Below, piece after piece: positions 18,411 to 28,507 of a DNA stretch of 64,000 bases (positions are counted from its first letter, which is position 1; each line of letters opens with the position of its first letter). The position numbers and the translations under genes are program-made. The stretch spans positions 124,001-188,000 of the forward strand of contig NZ_AHBZ03000015.1 of NCBI RefSeq assembly GCF_000238375.3. Direction: 5' to 3'. This stretch comes from Pseudoalteromonas citrea. Lineage in GTDB: Bacteria; Pseudomonadota; Gammaproteobacteria; Enterobacterales; Alteromonadaceae. The notes under the pieces are model-generated. The model did not search any database. It was not told the DNA's origin and saw nothing but the letters and a program-made list of their open reading frames with translations.

Positions 18411-18710
18411 ATAATTTTTCTTTCATCTTCTAAAACAAGAGAAAATAAAGAAAAACCACTTTGAGCTAAGGCTTTGTTTGTATGCCCTCGTCTCTATGCA
18501 ATGCATTATACAAATATAACTCTGCCCGGCAAGCTGTTTTTTGCTTATTTGCATCAACTGCTTAACATTTGTTCAAGAATGATGAATTACACACTATGTT
18601 CTCTATTCAACTCACTAAAAAGTTATATAGCTAATAGATTTCGCCATTCGTAAAAGCTTTGTGTAGAATAGCCAAAATTTTATTTCCTCTGCCACATTGT
18701 GAGTATTGTT
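18411..18710. other. 300-base intergenic stretch between tRNA-Leu and the RDD gene
   Basis: AT-rich and without a credible ORF. It holds the tRNA-Leu promoter on the minus strand and must also hold the RDD gene promoter, for which I see no single clear candidate. A 15-base segment, 18512-18526, recurs at 18140-18154 upstream of the sensor kinase. Confidence 0.6.
18505..18532 (-). promoter_or_regulatory. Sigma70 promoter of tRNA-Leu
   Basis: On the minus strand, a -35 TTGCCG (18532-18527) and a perfect -10 TATAAT (18510-18505) are 16 bases apart. The start of transcription would be about 88 bases before the mature tRNA, leaving a 5' leader for RNase P. Confidence 0.65.
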
Positions 18711-19208
18711 ATGTCAGACTTTCCAAAAGCGGGCCTACTACGTCGCTTAGCATCGTTAATGTATGATGGCCTTGTTGTTATCGCGTTTGCTATGTTAACC
18801 ACCATTGTGTATTTAGTTCTTATACAAAGCCTAATTTCCTTCGGCGTACTATCACTTGCCGGACATGAAGACGTATCAGCCTTAATTCAAGACTCACCAA
18901 TGCTATATGGTTTGCGAGCAGTGTTATTGGTATTAGTCAGCGTGCTGTTTTTTAGTTACTTCTGGACCAAAAGCGGTCAAACCATTGGGATGCGGGCATG
19001 GCGGTTAAAAGTTCAAACACCTGATGGTGCTTTACTTAGCTGGCCAAAAGCGATGCTACGTAGCCTAACTGCCCTACTGGGGCTCGGTAACCTACTTGTA
19101 TTAGTCGATTTTAAGCAAAAACGTGCGTTACAGGACCTGATCTGTGGGACCGAAGTCGTGTTTCTCACAAAAGAAGAAAATAAAAAGGTGTACAACAGTT
19201 TAGATTAA
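18711..19208 (+). CDS. RDD family inner-membrane protein
   Basis: Protein of about 165 residues with three hydrophobic segments and the family's Arg-Asp-Asp landmarks in modified form: LLRRLASLMYDGLVV near the N-terminus and KRALQDLICGTEVV near the C-terminus, with GQTIGMRAWRLKVQ between. Function is not established; some members take part in ion homeostasis. I take ATG 18711 over the in-frame GTG at 18699. It is monocistronic and convergent with lptG, sharing a bidirectional terminator. Confidence 0.88.
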   Translation: MSDFPKAGLLRRLASLMYDGLVVIAFAMLTTIVYLVLIQSLISFGVLSLAGHEDVSALIQDSPMLYGLRAVLLVLVSVLFFSYFWTKSGQTIGMRAWRLKVQTPDGALLSWPKAMLRSLTALLGLGNLLVLVDFKQKRALQDLICGTEVVFLTKEENKKVYNSLD

Positions 19209-19221
19209 GCTTGTTTTTTTG

Positions 19222-19256
19222 ATGGTTAAAAGGGCGCAAAGCGCCTTTTTAACCAT
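19222..19256. terminator. Bidirectional terminator between the RDD gene and lptG
   Basis: Arms 19222-19237 and 19241-19256 pair over 16 positions with one G-T mismatch around a three-base AAA loop; A-runs on one side and T-runs on the other suit termination on both strands. Confidence 0.85.
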
Positions 19257-19263
19257 GCGGTGC

Positions 19264-20331
19264 TTATTGCTTTCTCTGTAGCAAATAACTCGCAATAACA
19301 ATAAAAATAACACTTGGCATCGCCGCCCCTACAAAAGCAGGTACGTTGTATACCATCACAATCGGGCCAAATATCTCATTACTTAGGTGGAATACCAGCC
19401 CTGTCACCACACCCATAATGATCCTTGCGCCCATACTCACGGAACGTAGAGGGCCAAAAATAAAAGACAATGCCACCAGCAGCATAACGGCAATGGTAAA
19501 TGGCTGCATCACTTTACGCCATAATGCCAAATCATAGGTACTTGTATCTTGCTCATTTTGCTCTAAATAAGACAAGTATGACCAAAGCCCACTAAAGGAC
19601 AAAGATTCAGGCTCAACTGATACTACATCAAGCTTCTCAGAAGTAAGCTGTGATGTATAAAGCATAGACTCTTTATACTCTGTAAGTATGTTAGACTCAC
19701 CCATATTTACTTCTTCGATACCGCTAAATTGCCAACCTTGGGGAACACTCTGCGCTTGTGCTACACGTGTAATTTTTTCTAACTCTAGAGAAGTATTAAA
19801 ATGATAAATACTGACATTTTTTAAATCCCCTGACGCTTCAATATTCTCAATATTGATAAAGTTATTACCATCTTTGGCCCACACGCCTTTTTGCGCATTA
19901 AAGACTTCACCACCATAAATGGCGTTATTTCTAAGTTGCTTAGCTTGCTTCTCGGATTCTGGAACTCCCCACTCACCCAATGCCATCATAAATACAGCAA
20001 GCACAATCGCCGTTTTCATCACCGAGGCGATGATTTGTAATCGAGACATACCAGCCGCTTGCATCACCACTAATTCACTGCTTGAGGCCAAGGCGCCAAG
20101 CCCCGTTAAACCACCGATAAGCGCCGCCATCGGGAAAAACACCACGATATCTGAAGGCATACTATAAAATGTATATAGTAGCGCGCTAGTCATATCATAG
20201 CTGCCACGACCTACCGACTTAAGCTGCTCTATATATTTGATTAAGGTGTTGATCCCAACAAAAACCAATAACGCAAAACCGGTTGTTTGTAGAATACTGC
20301 GCCCGAGGTACCAGTCTAATGTTTTCATCAT
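19264..20331 (-). CDS. lptG: LPS export permease LptG
   Basis: LptG and LptF form the inner-membrane permease that extracts lipopolysaccharide for the LptB ATPase and passes it to LptC and LptA. The 355 residues show the usual layout: MKTLDWYLGRSILQTTGFAL and further helices at the N-terminal side, a periplasmic beta-jellyroll in the middle, and three C-terminal helices including MLLVALSFIFGPLRSVSMG. The start overlaps the lptF stop in an ATGA, so translation is coupled. Confidence 0.95.
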   Translation of the reverse strand: MMKTLDWYLGRSILQTTGFALLVFVGINTLIKYIEQLKSVGRGSYDMTSALLYTFYSMPSDIVVFFPMAALIGGLTGLGALASSSELVVMQAAGMSRLQIIASVMKTAIVLAVFMMALGEWGVPESEKQAKQLRNNAIYGGEVFNAQKGVWAKDGNNFINIENIEASGDLKNVSIYHFNTSLELEKITRVAQAQSVPQGWQFSGIEEVNMGESNILTEYKESMLYTSQLTSEKLDVVSVEPESLSFSGLWSYLSYLEQNEQDTSTYDLALWRKVMQPFTIAVMLLVALSFIFGPLRSVSMGARIIMGVVTGLVFHLSNEIFGPIVMVYNVPAFVGAAMPSVIFIVIASYLLQRKQ

Positions 20332-21440
20332 GCTGGCTGCTCCTTGTTAGCAAACAGCGACCTGATCCACACCCCCATGGGCCGCCCTTTCACAATTAAG
20401 TAAGTGCCAATAAACAGCGCGCTTAAGTGTATCCACCATAATCCCACTGTCGCTGGGATTTTGCCCTCAGCCACTAAGAACTTACCCGCATTCAGCAAAA
20501 TAAAATATCCTAGATATAGGCAAATAGCAGGCACTAATTTTGCAAATTTTCCCTGCCTGGGATTAACGACACTCAACGGCACTGCCATAAGGGTCAATAA
20601 AATAATTGAAATTGGCACCGATAAACGCAATTGAAACTGAGCTTGCGCTTGCGGAGTGTCCATTTCGAGTAAGGTCAATGAAGGGATCGCTTCTAATTTT
20701 CGTCGCTGATGCTCAATTTCTTGTTCGCGTATTTGTACTTGATAACTCGCAAATTCGGTTTTATTTAGAGCTTGGCTTAATCCATCGGTTTCGTAACGCT
20801 TTCCTTGGTCGAGTAACAATTGCTGCTCACCAGACTCAAGCTCTATCACTTGGCCTTTTTGTGCGTAAACAATTCGCGCTCCTTGATTCGACTCTTTATC
20901 TGGCATTTGTGCCACAAACACCTTATCTAATTCACGTCCTTGATCAACAATATTATGCACAAAGACAACGGCCTTCTCATTACCTGTTTGTTGAAAACGT
21001 CCAGCACGTAACGCTGATAAACCTGACTCAGCATCGGCTTGCTCTTTGAGCTGATATTCTTTTTCACTGGCCCACGGCGCCACATACAAGCTAACTGTAC
21101 CTGCAATTAATGCGAACAATACACTAGAAACAAGCGTGACTCGCACGACGTACCATTCACTCACACCACACGCACGTAACACCGTCATTTCACTGTCTGC
21201 GTAAACACGGCTATAAGCTAAGATAATCCCCAGAAACAAGCTCAAAGGCAAAATATAGACTGCTAATTGAGGCAGTTTTAATAATAAAAAAGCCGCGACC
21301 ATTTGTGACGGTAAACCCCCTTCGGACGCATCACCTAAAATTCTCACAAACTTTTGAGATACAAAAATGGTCATTAATGTGAGGAACACCGCAACTTGCG
21401 ATTTCAGCACCTCAGCAGTTAAATAACGAAATATTAGCAA
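20328..21440 (-). CDS. lptF: LPS export permease LptF
   Basis: Partner of LptG in the LPS exporter. The 370 residues begin LIFRYLTAEVLKSQ, aligning with the LptF N-terminus, and include KFVRILGDASEGGLP, LPLSLFLGIILAYSRVYADSEMTVLRACG (coupling helix region), a periplasmic domain and C-terminal helices. The initiation codon is TTG at 21440, preceded by AGGGG six bases away; no closer ATG preserves the conserved N-terminus. It is divergent from pepA across about 195 bases. Confidence 0.94.
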   Translation of the reverse strand: MLIFRYLTAEVLKSQVAVFLTLMTIFVSQKFVRILGDASEGGLPSQMVAAFLLLKLPQLAVYILPLSLFLGIILAYSRVYADSEMTVLRACGVSEWYVVRVTLVSSVLFALIAGTVSLYVAPWASEKEYQLKEQADAESGLSALRAGRFQQTGNEKAVVFVHNIVDQGRELDKVFVAQMPDKESNQGARIVYAQKGQVIELESGEQQLLLDQGKRYETDGLSQALNKTEFASYQVQIREQEIEHQRRKLEAIPSLTLLEMDTPQAQAQFQLRLSVPISIILLTLMAVPLSVVNPRQGKFAKLVPAICLYLGYFILLNAGKFLVAEGKIPATVGLWWIHLSALFIGTYLIVKGRPMGVWIRSLFANKEQPA

Positions 21441-21635
21441 TGCTTGCCCCTATAAACGTCTCGTTTCACTGGAATAGTAGGAAATTTTGAGTAAACTGGT
21501 TATTTTAGTCACTTTATTATATGTCATCAAATCTAATTATTATACTGACACACAATAGATAATCCTGCATTTATGGTATTGATTGCAGAAGGCATATAAA
21601 GTTCAAAAAGACATAACATAGACTCAGGAGTCGTA

Positions 21636-23144
21636 ATGGAATTCAGCGTTAAAAGTGGTAGCCCCGAAAAGCAACGCAGTGCGTGCATCGTAGTTGGCGT
21701 ATATGAACCGCGCCGCTTATCTCCAATCGGTGAGCAGCTGGATAAAATCAGTGATGGCTACATCTCAAATTTACTACGTCGTGGCGACTTAGAAGGTAAG
21801 CCTGGACAAGTTTTATTGTTACACCATGTACCTAATGTACTGAGTGAACGAGTATTGTTAGTTGGTTGTGGTAAAGAGCGCGAACTCGATGACAAGCAAT
21901 ATAAACAAATTATTTCTAAAACCATTAACACCCTAAATGACACAGGTTCAATGGAAGCGGTCTGCTTCTTAACTGAGCAACACGTAAAAGGGCGTGATAC
22001 TTATTGGAAAGTGCGCCAAGCAGTAGAAACAACACAAGACTGCTTATACACATTCAATCAATTAAAAAGCAAAAAAACAGATCTTCGTCGCCCACTACGC
22101 AAAATTGTTTTTAATGTGCCTACAAGGCGCGAACTGACCATAGGTGAAACAGCGATTGAGCACGGCTTAGCCATTGCCTCCGGTGCTAAGCTATGTAAAG
22201 ACGTTGCGAATATGCCACCTAATATTTGTAATCCACGCTATTTGGGCGAGCAAGCCAAAGCGCTTGAAGAGTTTAATAACGTCTCTGTGGATCTCATTGG
22301 CGAGAAAGAAATGGAAGAGCTGGGTATGCATTCATATCTAGCAGTAGGTCGTGGTAGCGTAAATGAGTCTGTAATGTCAGTCATCAATTACCAAGGCGGT
22401 AATGAAGACCAAGCACCGATTATCTTTGTCGGTAAAGGCCTCACCTTTGATTCGGGTGGTATTTCACTCAAGCCCGGCGAAGCCATGGATGAAATGAAAT
22501 ACGATATGGGAGGTGCAGCAGGCGTTATTGGGTTGATGCGCTCATTGGTAGAAATGCAGTTACCAATAAACGTTATAGGTATTCTCGCTGGGTGTGAAAA
22601 TATGCCTAGCTCAAACGCTTATCGCCCGGGTGACATACTGACCACCATGTCAGGACAAACCGTCGAAGTACTCAATACCGATGCCGAAGGACGCTTGGTA
22701 CTGTGTGATGCACTGACTTACGTTGAAAAGTTTGAACCTGAAATCGTCATTGACGTTGCCACCTTAACAGGTGCCTGTATTGTTGCGCTCGGTGCGCATG
22801 CAACAGGTTTATTATCAAGCCATAACCCACTCGCCCACGACTTACTTAAAGCGGGTGAACAAAGTGGCGACAGGGCATGGCAATTACCATTATGGGATGA
22901 CTATCAAGACCAACTTGACAGCCCATTTGCCGATTTCACCAATTTAGGGGGCCGTGCCGCTGGCACCATCACGGCTGCATGTTTCTTATCTAAGTTTACT
23001 AAAAAGTACAATTGGGCACATCTAGATATTGCTGGAACAGCATGGAAAAGTGGCAAGAACAAAGGCGCTACAGGCCGCCCTGTACCGATGTTGACTCAAT
23101 ACTTGCTAAACCGTATTGAAGTGAGCGACGCACAACAGGATTAA
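21636..23144 (+). CDS. pepA: Leucyl aminopeptidase PepA
   Basis: Manganese/zinc M17 aminopeptidase that removes N-terminal residues; in enterics it also acts as a DNA-binding protein in Xer recombination and carAB control. Length 502 is typical. The metal ligands lie in [28 protein letters not shown] and the signature [10 protein letters not shown]. The divergent lptF arrangement and downstream holC-valS match E. coli order. Confidence 0.98.
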   Translation: MEFSVKSGSPEKQRSACIVVGVYEPRRLSPIGEQLDKISDGYISNLLRRGDLEGKPGQVLLLHHVPNVLSERVLLVGCGKERELDDKQYKQIISKTINTLNDTGSMEAVCFLTEQHVKGRDTYWKVRQAVETTQDCLYTFNQLKSKKTDLRRPLRKIVFNVPTRRELTIGETAIEHGLAIASGAKLCKDVANMPPNICNPRYLGEQAKALEEFNNVSVDLIGEKEMEELGMHSYLAVGRGSVNESVMSVINYQGGNEDQAPIIFVGKGLTFDSGGISLKPGEAMDEMKYDMGGAAGVIGLMRSLVEMQLPINVIGILAGCENMPSSNAYRPGDILTTMSGQTVEVLNTDAEGRLVLCDALTYVEKFEPEIVIDVATLTGACIVALGAHATGLLSSHNPLAHDLLKAGEQSGDRAWQLPLWDDYQDQLDSPFADFTNLGGRAAGTITAACFLSKFTKKYNWAHLDIAGTAWKSGKNKGATGRPVPMLTQYLLNRIEVSDAQQD

Positions 23145-23256
23145 GCACTGTGCTAGATTGATGGCGCGGGCTTTCTGTGTCAAAATGCGGCTTTATTTTG
23201 AACGCAGTAAATGATGCTATAAAACATGACTTACTGCCTAAGATTAAGCCAACGCC

Positions 23257-23703
23257 ATGACCATCAATGCACAGTTTTATGTGTTAAAGCATGACAATGA
23301 GCTGGGAGCAATATGCCCGGCTCATTTTGATCTAGCCGCTCGAACGGCAGCCAAACAGTATCGTGCCGGGCAGCGCATATTTATTTATGTAGACTCGATT
23401 GATGATGCACATGTTATTGATGAACATTTATGGTGTTTTGAGCCCGATAGTTTTGTACCGCACAATTTACAAGGTGAAGGTCCAAAAGGCGGCGCTCCGG
23501 TCGAAATAGGTCAAACACCGCCAGTAGGAAAACGGACGGTACTGATCAATTTAGCGACTCATCTACCTGATTTTATTCGACGCTTCAGTATGGTGTACGA
23601 TTTTGTACCCGCTGAACAAAATGCCAAGCAAGCCGCTCGCGAGCGATTTAAACGTTTGCGTCAGTTTGGTGCCAATATTTCTACCAAAGAAATTGAAAAT
23701 TAA
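23257..23703 (+). CDS. holC: DNA polymerase III chi subunit
   Basis: HolC links the clamp loader (through psi) to single-strand binding protein. The 148 residues match the family, with INAQFYVLKHD at the start, a conserved central KQYRAGQRIFIYV segment, LWCFEPDSFVPHN, and GKRTVLINLA. It lies between pepA and valS, the standard context, and ends 24 bases before valS. Confidence 0.96.
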   Translation: MTINAQFYVLKHDNELGAICPAHFDLAARTAAKQYRAGQRIFIYVDSIDDAHVIDEHLWCFEPDSFVPHNLQGEGPKGGAPVEIGQTPPVGKRTVLINLATHLPDFIRRFSMVYDFVPAEQNAKQAARERFKRLRQFGANISTKEIEN

Positions 23704-23727
23704 AGTATTTTATTAAGGTTCTGTGAA

Positions 23728-26574
23728 ATGGATAAAACCTATAATCCACAAGATATAGAACAGTCTTTATACCAAGACTGGGAAGAGAATGGCTACTTTA
23801 AGCCATCAGGCAAAGGTGACGCATATTCAATTATGATCCCACCACCAAATGTCACGGGTAGCCTACATATGGGCCATGCATTCCAAGACACTATCATGGA
23901 TACCCTAACGCGTTACAAGCGTATGCAAGGCAACAATACTTTATGGCAAGTCGGTACAGACCATGCTGGTATCGCGACACAAATGGTTGTTGAACGTAAA
24001 CTCGCAGCCGAAGAAGGTAAAACGCGCCATGATTTAGGCCGCGATGAGTTCATTAACAAAATATGGGAATGGAAAGAGCAATCAGGTGGCACCATCACCA
24101 AGCAACTTCGTCGCCTTGGCGCATCAGTTGATTGGGAGCGTGAACGTTTTACCATGGACGATGGCTTATCTGAAGCGGTAAAAGAAGTCTTTGTTCGCTT
24201 GCACAAAGAAGATTTGATCTATCGTGGTAAGCGCCTAGTAAACTGGGATCCAAAACTACATACTGCCATTTCTGATTTAGAAGTTGAAAACAAAGACAAG
24301 CAAGGCCACATGTGGAACTTACGTTACCCGCTGGCTGATGGTGTTAAAACCCACGATGGTAAAGACTACATTGTTGTCGCTACCACGCGCCCTGAAACCA
24401 TGCTTGGTGATACAGGTGTTGCGGTTAACCCTGATGATGAACGTTACCAAAACTTAGTCGGCAAAGACATTTTGCTGCCAATTGTGAATCGCCGTATTAC
24501 TATTGTGGCTGATGAACATGCTGATATGGAAAAAGGCACTGGCTGTGTGAAAATCACACCAGCGCATGACTTCAATGATAATGAAGTGGGTAAGCGTCAT
24601 CAGCTACCTATGATCAACGTCTTTAATAAAGATGCAGCCGTACTAACCGCGGGTGAAGGCTATACATTTGATGGCAAAGAACTTGAGCTAGATGCGCCAA
24701 TTCCTGAACGCTTCCATGGGCTTGACCGCTTTGATGCCCGTAAGCAGATCATCGCTGAATTTGAAGAAGCAGGCTTACTAGAAAAAATTGACGATCACAG
24801 TCTAACCGTTCCTTACGGCGATCGTTCAGGGGTTGTGATTGAGCCACTGCTTACTGATCAATGGTATGTACGTGTTGCACCGCTTGCCGAACCTGCAAAA
24901 GATGCGGTAAAAAATGGTGACATTCAATTTGTACCTAAGCAATACGAGAATATGTACTTCTCTTGGATGAACGATGTACAAGATTGGTGTATTTCTCGAC
25001 AGCTGTGGTGGGGCCACCGTATTCCAGCTTGGTACGATGCAGAAGGTAATGTATTTGTTGGTCGTGACGAAGCAGAAGTTCGCCGTGACAATAATATTGC
25101 TGAAGACGTAATACTGACTCAAGACGAAGACGTGCTTGATACCTGGTTCTCATCTGCTTTATGGACTTTCTCTACCCAAGGTTGGCCACAAAATACTGAC
25201 GATTTAAAAGTCTTCCACCCATCGGATACGCTCGTCACTGGCTTTGATATTATTTTCTTCTGGGTTGCCCGCATGATCATGATGACCATGCACTTTGTTA
25301 AAGATGACGATGGCAAACCACAAGTACCATTTAAAACGGTTTATGTTACTGGCCTTATTCGTGATGAAAATGGCGATAAAATGTCAAAGTCTAAAGGTAA
25401 CGTACTCGATCCGCTTGATATGATCGATGGCATTGACTTAGAAAGCCTTGTGACCAAACGTACCAGTAACTTAATGCAAGAAAAAGTCGCTGCGAAAGTT
25501 GAGAAAACAACCCGTAAGACCTTTGCTGATGGCATCGAGCCGCACGGTACTGATGCGTTACGCTTTACCCTTGCGGCAATGGCATCAACTGGCCGTGATA
25601 TCAATTGGGATATGAACCGTCTAGAAGGGTACCGTAACTTCTGTAATAAGTTGTGGAATGCCAGCCGCTACGTGTTAATGAACACCGAAGAGCAAGATTG
25701 TGGCTTTAGTGGTGGTGAAAAAGAATACTCATTAGCTGACCGCTGGATTTTGGGTCAATTCCAAAATACAGTACAAACGTTTACTGAGCATCTTGATAAT
25801 TACCGTTTTGACCTTGCTGCTAACACCATTTATGAGTTTACATGGAACCAATTCTGCGATTGGTATTTAGAGCTCACAAAACCAGTTTTATTTAAGGGTA
25901 ATGAAGCACAGCAACGTGGTACACGCCATGCACTGATCACCGTATTAGAAGGTTTGCTGCGCTTAATGCACCCACTCATGCCATACATTACAGAAACTAT
26001 CTGGAAACGTGTTGCACCACTGGCCGGTATTGAAGCAAATACCATCATGCTACAAAGCTTCCCTGAATTTGATGCAAGCCAAGTAGATGCGCAAGCAATG
26101 TCAGATTTAGAGTGGGTAAAACAGTTTATTCTGGCCATTCGTAATATTCGTGGTGAAATGGACATTAGTCCAAACAAACCATTAAGCGTTCTACTGGCAA
26201 AAGTAGATGCGGAAGATGTGCGTCGTTTAGAACAAAACAAAGCATTCTTGAGTGCGCTTGCAAAGCTTGAAGAGTTTACCGTGCTTGAAAACACAGATGA
26301 TGCCCCAGCGTGTGCCACTGCATTTGTTGGTAACCTAGAGATCTTGATCCCTATGGCTGGCCTTATCGATGTTGAAGCTGAACTTGCACGTATTGCAAAA
26401 CAACTTGAAAAAGCCGAAAAAGGCCTCGCGCAAGTGGAAAAGAAACTTGCGAATGAAAAGTTTGTAAATAATGCACCTGAAGCGGTATTAGCGAAAGAGA
26501 AAGAAAAGCTCGCTGAATTTTCTGATGCTAAAAGCAAGCTGTTAGAGCAAAAAACAAAGATTGAGAGTTTATAA
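23728..26574 (+). CDS. valS: Valyl-tRNA synthetase
   Basis: Class I synthetase that charges tRNA-Val, with an editing domain against threonine. The 948 residues show the HIGH-type [13 protein letters not shown] near residue 40, the editing domain with [17 protein letters not shown], the KMSKS motif [14 protein letters not shown], an anticodon-binding domain and a C-terminal coiled-coil arm ([17 protein letters not shown] onward). An AAGG site precedes the ATG. Confidence 0.98.
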   Translation: MDKTYNPQDIEQSLYQDWEENGYFKPSGKGDAYSIMIPPPNVTGSLHMGHAFQDTIMDTLTRYKRMQGNNTLWQVGTDHAGIATQMVVERKLAAEEGKTRHDLGRDEFINKIWEWKEQSGGTITKQLRRLGASVDWERERFTMDDGLSEAVKEVFVRLHKEDLIYRGKRLVNWDPKLHTAISDLEVENKDKQGHMWNLRYPLADGVKTHDGKDYIVVATTRPETMLGDTGVAVNPDDERYQNLVGKDILLPIVNRRITIVADEHADMEKGTGCVKITPAHDFNDNEVGKRHQLPMINVFNKDAAVLTAGEGYTFDGKELELDAPIPERFHGLDRFDARKQIIAEFEEAGLLEKIDDHSLTVPYGDRSGVVIEPLLTDQWYVRVAPLAEPAKDAVKNGDIQFVPKQYENMYFSWMNDVQDWCISRQLWWGHRIPAWYDAEGNVFVGRDEAEVRRDNNIAEDVILTQDEDVLDTWFSSALWTFSTQGWPQNTDDLKVFHPSDTLVTGFDIIFFWVARMIMMTMHFVKDDDGKPQVPFKTVYVTGLIRDENGDKMSKSKGNVLDPLDMIDGIDLESLVTKRTSNLMQEKVAAKVEKTTRKTFADGIEPHGTDALRFTLAAMASTGRDINWDMNRLEGYRNFCNKLWNASRYVLMNTEEQDCGFSGGEKEYSLADRWILGQFQNTVQTFTEHLDNYRFDLAANTIYEFTWNQFCDWYLELTKPVLFKGNEAQQRGTRHALITVLEGLLRLMHPLMPYITETIWKRVAPLAGIEANTIMLQSFPEFDASQVDAQAMSDLEWVKQFILAIRNIRGEMDISPNKPLSVLLAKVDAEDVRRLEQNKAFLSALAKLEEFTVLENTDDAPACATAFVGNLEILIPMAGLIDVEAELARIAKQLEKAEKGLAQVEKKLANEKFVNNAPEAVLAKEKEKLAEFSDAKSKLLEQKTKIESL

Positions 26575-26603
26575 AACCACCGTTTTGTATTCTTAAATTT
26601 AAT

Positions 26604-26638
26604 AAAAAAGGGCAGTAAATACTGCCCTTTTCTTTTTA
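26604..26638. terminator. Bidirectional terminator between valS and fadL
   Basis: Stem GGGCAGT (26610-26616) and ACTGCCC (26621-26627) with an AAAT loop, six A before and a T-rich tract after. It serves the convergent valS and fadL-like transcripts. Confidence 0.9.
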
Positions 26639-26650
26639 ACAAAGCGCTAA

Positions 26651-27916
26651 TTAAAAGTGCATATTGTATTGTGCACCAAATACTGTCGCATGACCTTTTG
26701 ATTCAAAACCCCACTGTTGACCAAGGTTATCTGATTCTACAAAGTTTTGTGTTTTACCACGCAGCACACTCACACCAACATCTACACTACTCGTAGCGGT
26801 TAATTGATATTCACCACCAAATGAAAACCAAGTTCTATCAGTATCAGGAATAGAAATTGACATATGATGCTGATCGGCTGGCGATTCATCATACGCAATA
26901 CCCGCACGTAACTTTAAATGTTCGCTATACTGGTAATCTCCACCGACAGCGTAACGCAGTGAGTTAGAAAAGTTTTCATCTTTACTAAACACCGTGCCAC
27001 GTCCTTCAACTTGCGCCGCTAAGGTTTTAAAACTACTCCACCCTGTCCATACAACGCTATAATGCAAAGCCGTTTGCTTATCAATTTGATGAGAGCCAGA
27101 CACTTCAGCAATCGCTGGTAAAGTAAGTTCTACAAAACCAGGCAACTCTCTTCCTTGCGTACCATAAAACGGGGCACCTGCTGGCAACTGGTTACTAAAC
27201 TCGCCTTCAAAACGCACATCAGTTTCACTTCTATAATGCACACCAAAACGATTATGATCATCTAGCTGATAACTTAAACCCAAGTTCCAACCATATGCAT
27301 GGTCATCACCTTCTAGGTGAACCGCTTCTGTTGATGCTGGTATCGCCATTGGCGACGCACCAAACGTACGTAAAATTTTAGCATCGGCATAGACGTGATT
27401 TAAGCCAAATGCCACCGTTAAAGCCTCATCAAACTTGTAGGCAACGCTTAGGTTAGTATTGATAGTTACAATCTCAGTTTCACCAGCAAGTTGACCAGGT
27501 GCATAGTCGGCCGCAAACTCGGTGGCAAGCCCAAATTGAGAGTATGAACCGACACCAACATACCAGCTATTACCAAGGTCTGTGGTATAAAAAGCCGCTG
27601 GCACAACCGCACTTGGTGCGATGCTGCTGTTATTAAGTAAACTTGGGCTTAAACCATTATTCGTTGACGTGCCAGATAAGCTCACATCGGGTTTAACATA
27701 CATTGCAGCCACACTTACTTGCGACCCTTTAAACTGGCTCATTAATGCCGGGTTACGTGCCACAACGGACGCATCATCAGCCACCGCGGCTTCACCAGCA
27801 TATGCACGCCCAAGACCTGATACACTTTGCTCTGCTAATTGAAATGCTGCTGCAAATGTTTGTCCAGATAACACCATCATACTCGATGCTAATAAAGTTT
27901 TCTTAAATCCTGTCAT
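26651..27916 (-). CDS. fadL: Outer-membrane long-chain fatty acid transporter, FadL/OmpP1 family
   Basis: FadL-type 14-strand beta-barrels pass long-chain fatty acids and other hydrophobic compounds through the outer membrane. From ATG 27916 the product is 421 residues with a signal peptide ending QTFAAAF, then the family N-terminal hatch sequence FQLAEQSVSGLGRAYAGEAA and NPA motif (VARNPALM). The C-terminus ends in Phe, as expected for barrel assembly. The symbol is by family; substrate range is unknown. An in-frame TTG at 27922 is the alternative start. Confidence 0.92.
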   Translation of the reverse strand: MTGFKKTLLASSMMVLSGQTFAAAFQLAEQSVSGLGRAYAGEAAVADDASVVARNPALMSQFKGSQVSVAAMYVKPDVSLSGTSTNNGLSPSLLNNSSIAPSAVVPAAFYTTDLGNSWYVGVGSYSQFGLATEFAADYAPGQLAGETEIVTINTNLSVAYKFDEALTVAFGLNHVYADAKILRTFGASPMAIPASTEAVHLEGDDHAYGWNLGLSYQLDDHNRFGVHYRSETDVRFEGEFSNQLPAGAPFYGTQGRELPGFVELTLPAIAEVSGSHQIDKQTALHYSVVWTGWSSFKTLAAQVEGRGTVFSKDENFSNSLRYAVGGDYQYSEHLKLRAGIAYDESPADQHHMSISIPDTDRTWFSFGGEYQLTATSSVDVGVSVLRGKTQNFVESDNLGQQWGFESKGHATVFGAQYNMHF

Positions 27917-28113
27917 TCTCAATCCTATCTGTAAACCCGGCTATGTACCGACACCTAAATAATCGCCTACACCCTACCTAAAATCGCAGCAAAGATCTTC
28001 ATATTCACCAACTTTAACGTCACAACTGCGCAACTTAACATCAATATTAAGATTATAGGAACAGATCGGATGACTTATCAACCAACCTCAATTGATATTA
28101 ATTCTTATTTGTA

Positions 28114-28141
28114 TTGACGGGACAATGTAACTTCGTATACT
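28114..28141 (+). promoter_or_regulatory. Strong sigma70-like promoter before the small Cys-rich membrane gene
   Basis: A -35 TTGACG (28114-28119) and a -10 TATACT (28136-28141) are 16 bases apart, leaving a short leader of about 30 bases to the ATG at 28178. Confidence 0.65.
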
Positions 28142-28177
28142 CTTGCTCAAGCTTGATCTTGTATGGAGAACTAAATA

Positions 28178-28507
28178 ATGATCACGATGATAATGCTCAT
28201 AGTCGCCGCGCTGCTATTTTCTGGTGCCAGTGTATTTAGTTTTTGTAAAGCCAATTATTGCGCATGCAATCATGCTGGTGAGTGTGATAATCCAATAAAT
28301 CATTATTGGCTAGCCTCCATTGTATTCTCACTGTTTGCACTGGCATGCTGCTGCATTGCCTTACACGCACAAAATGGCACTTATTTATGGATATTATTAA
28401 TGAGTAGTTGCTTATCTGGCGCTTTGCTATCAGCACGAAAGCAGAAGCTCAAACAGTGCGATAAAACTAAACCAGTAGATGATCTTTTAACAGGCGGGAT
28501 AAATTAA
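28178..28507 (+). CDS. Hypothetical small Cys-rich membrane protein
   Basis: I do not recognise this 109-residue protein. It has three hydrophobic helices and nine cysteines, including a C-x4-C-x-C-x5-C cluster (residues 23-36, starting CKANYC) between helix 1 and helix 2, and a CCC run in helix 2. The cluster could bind a metal or form disulfides. GGAGA precedes the ATG, and a strong promoter lies upstream, so it is probably a real gene. Its last 41 coding bases overlap the 3' end of the HD-GYP gene on the other strand. Confidence 0.7.
   Translation: MITMIMLIVAALLFSGASVFSFCKANYCACNHAGECDNPINHYWLASIVFSLFALACCCIALHAQNGTYLWILLMSSCLSGALLSARKQKLKQCDKTKPVDDLLTGGIN

Noticed and set aside
25830-26642. 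270-codon open frame antisense to the valS 3' end
   Set aside because: It is fully opposite a conserved synthetase coding region; the translation is Ser/Ala/Phe-rich, typical of an antisense shadow, with no supporting start signals.
28060-28076. FadR-like site upstream of fadL
   Set aside because: About 11 of 15 defined positions agree, but the symmetric half is poor and the site is 144 bases from the start codon with a divergent gene's promoter nearby. Not strong enough to list.
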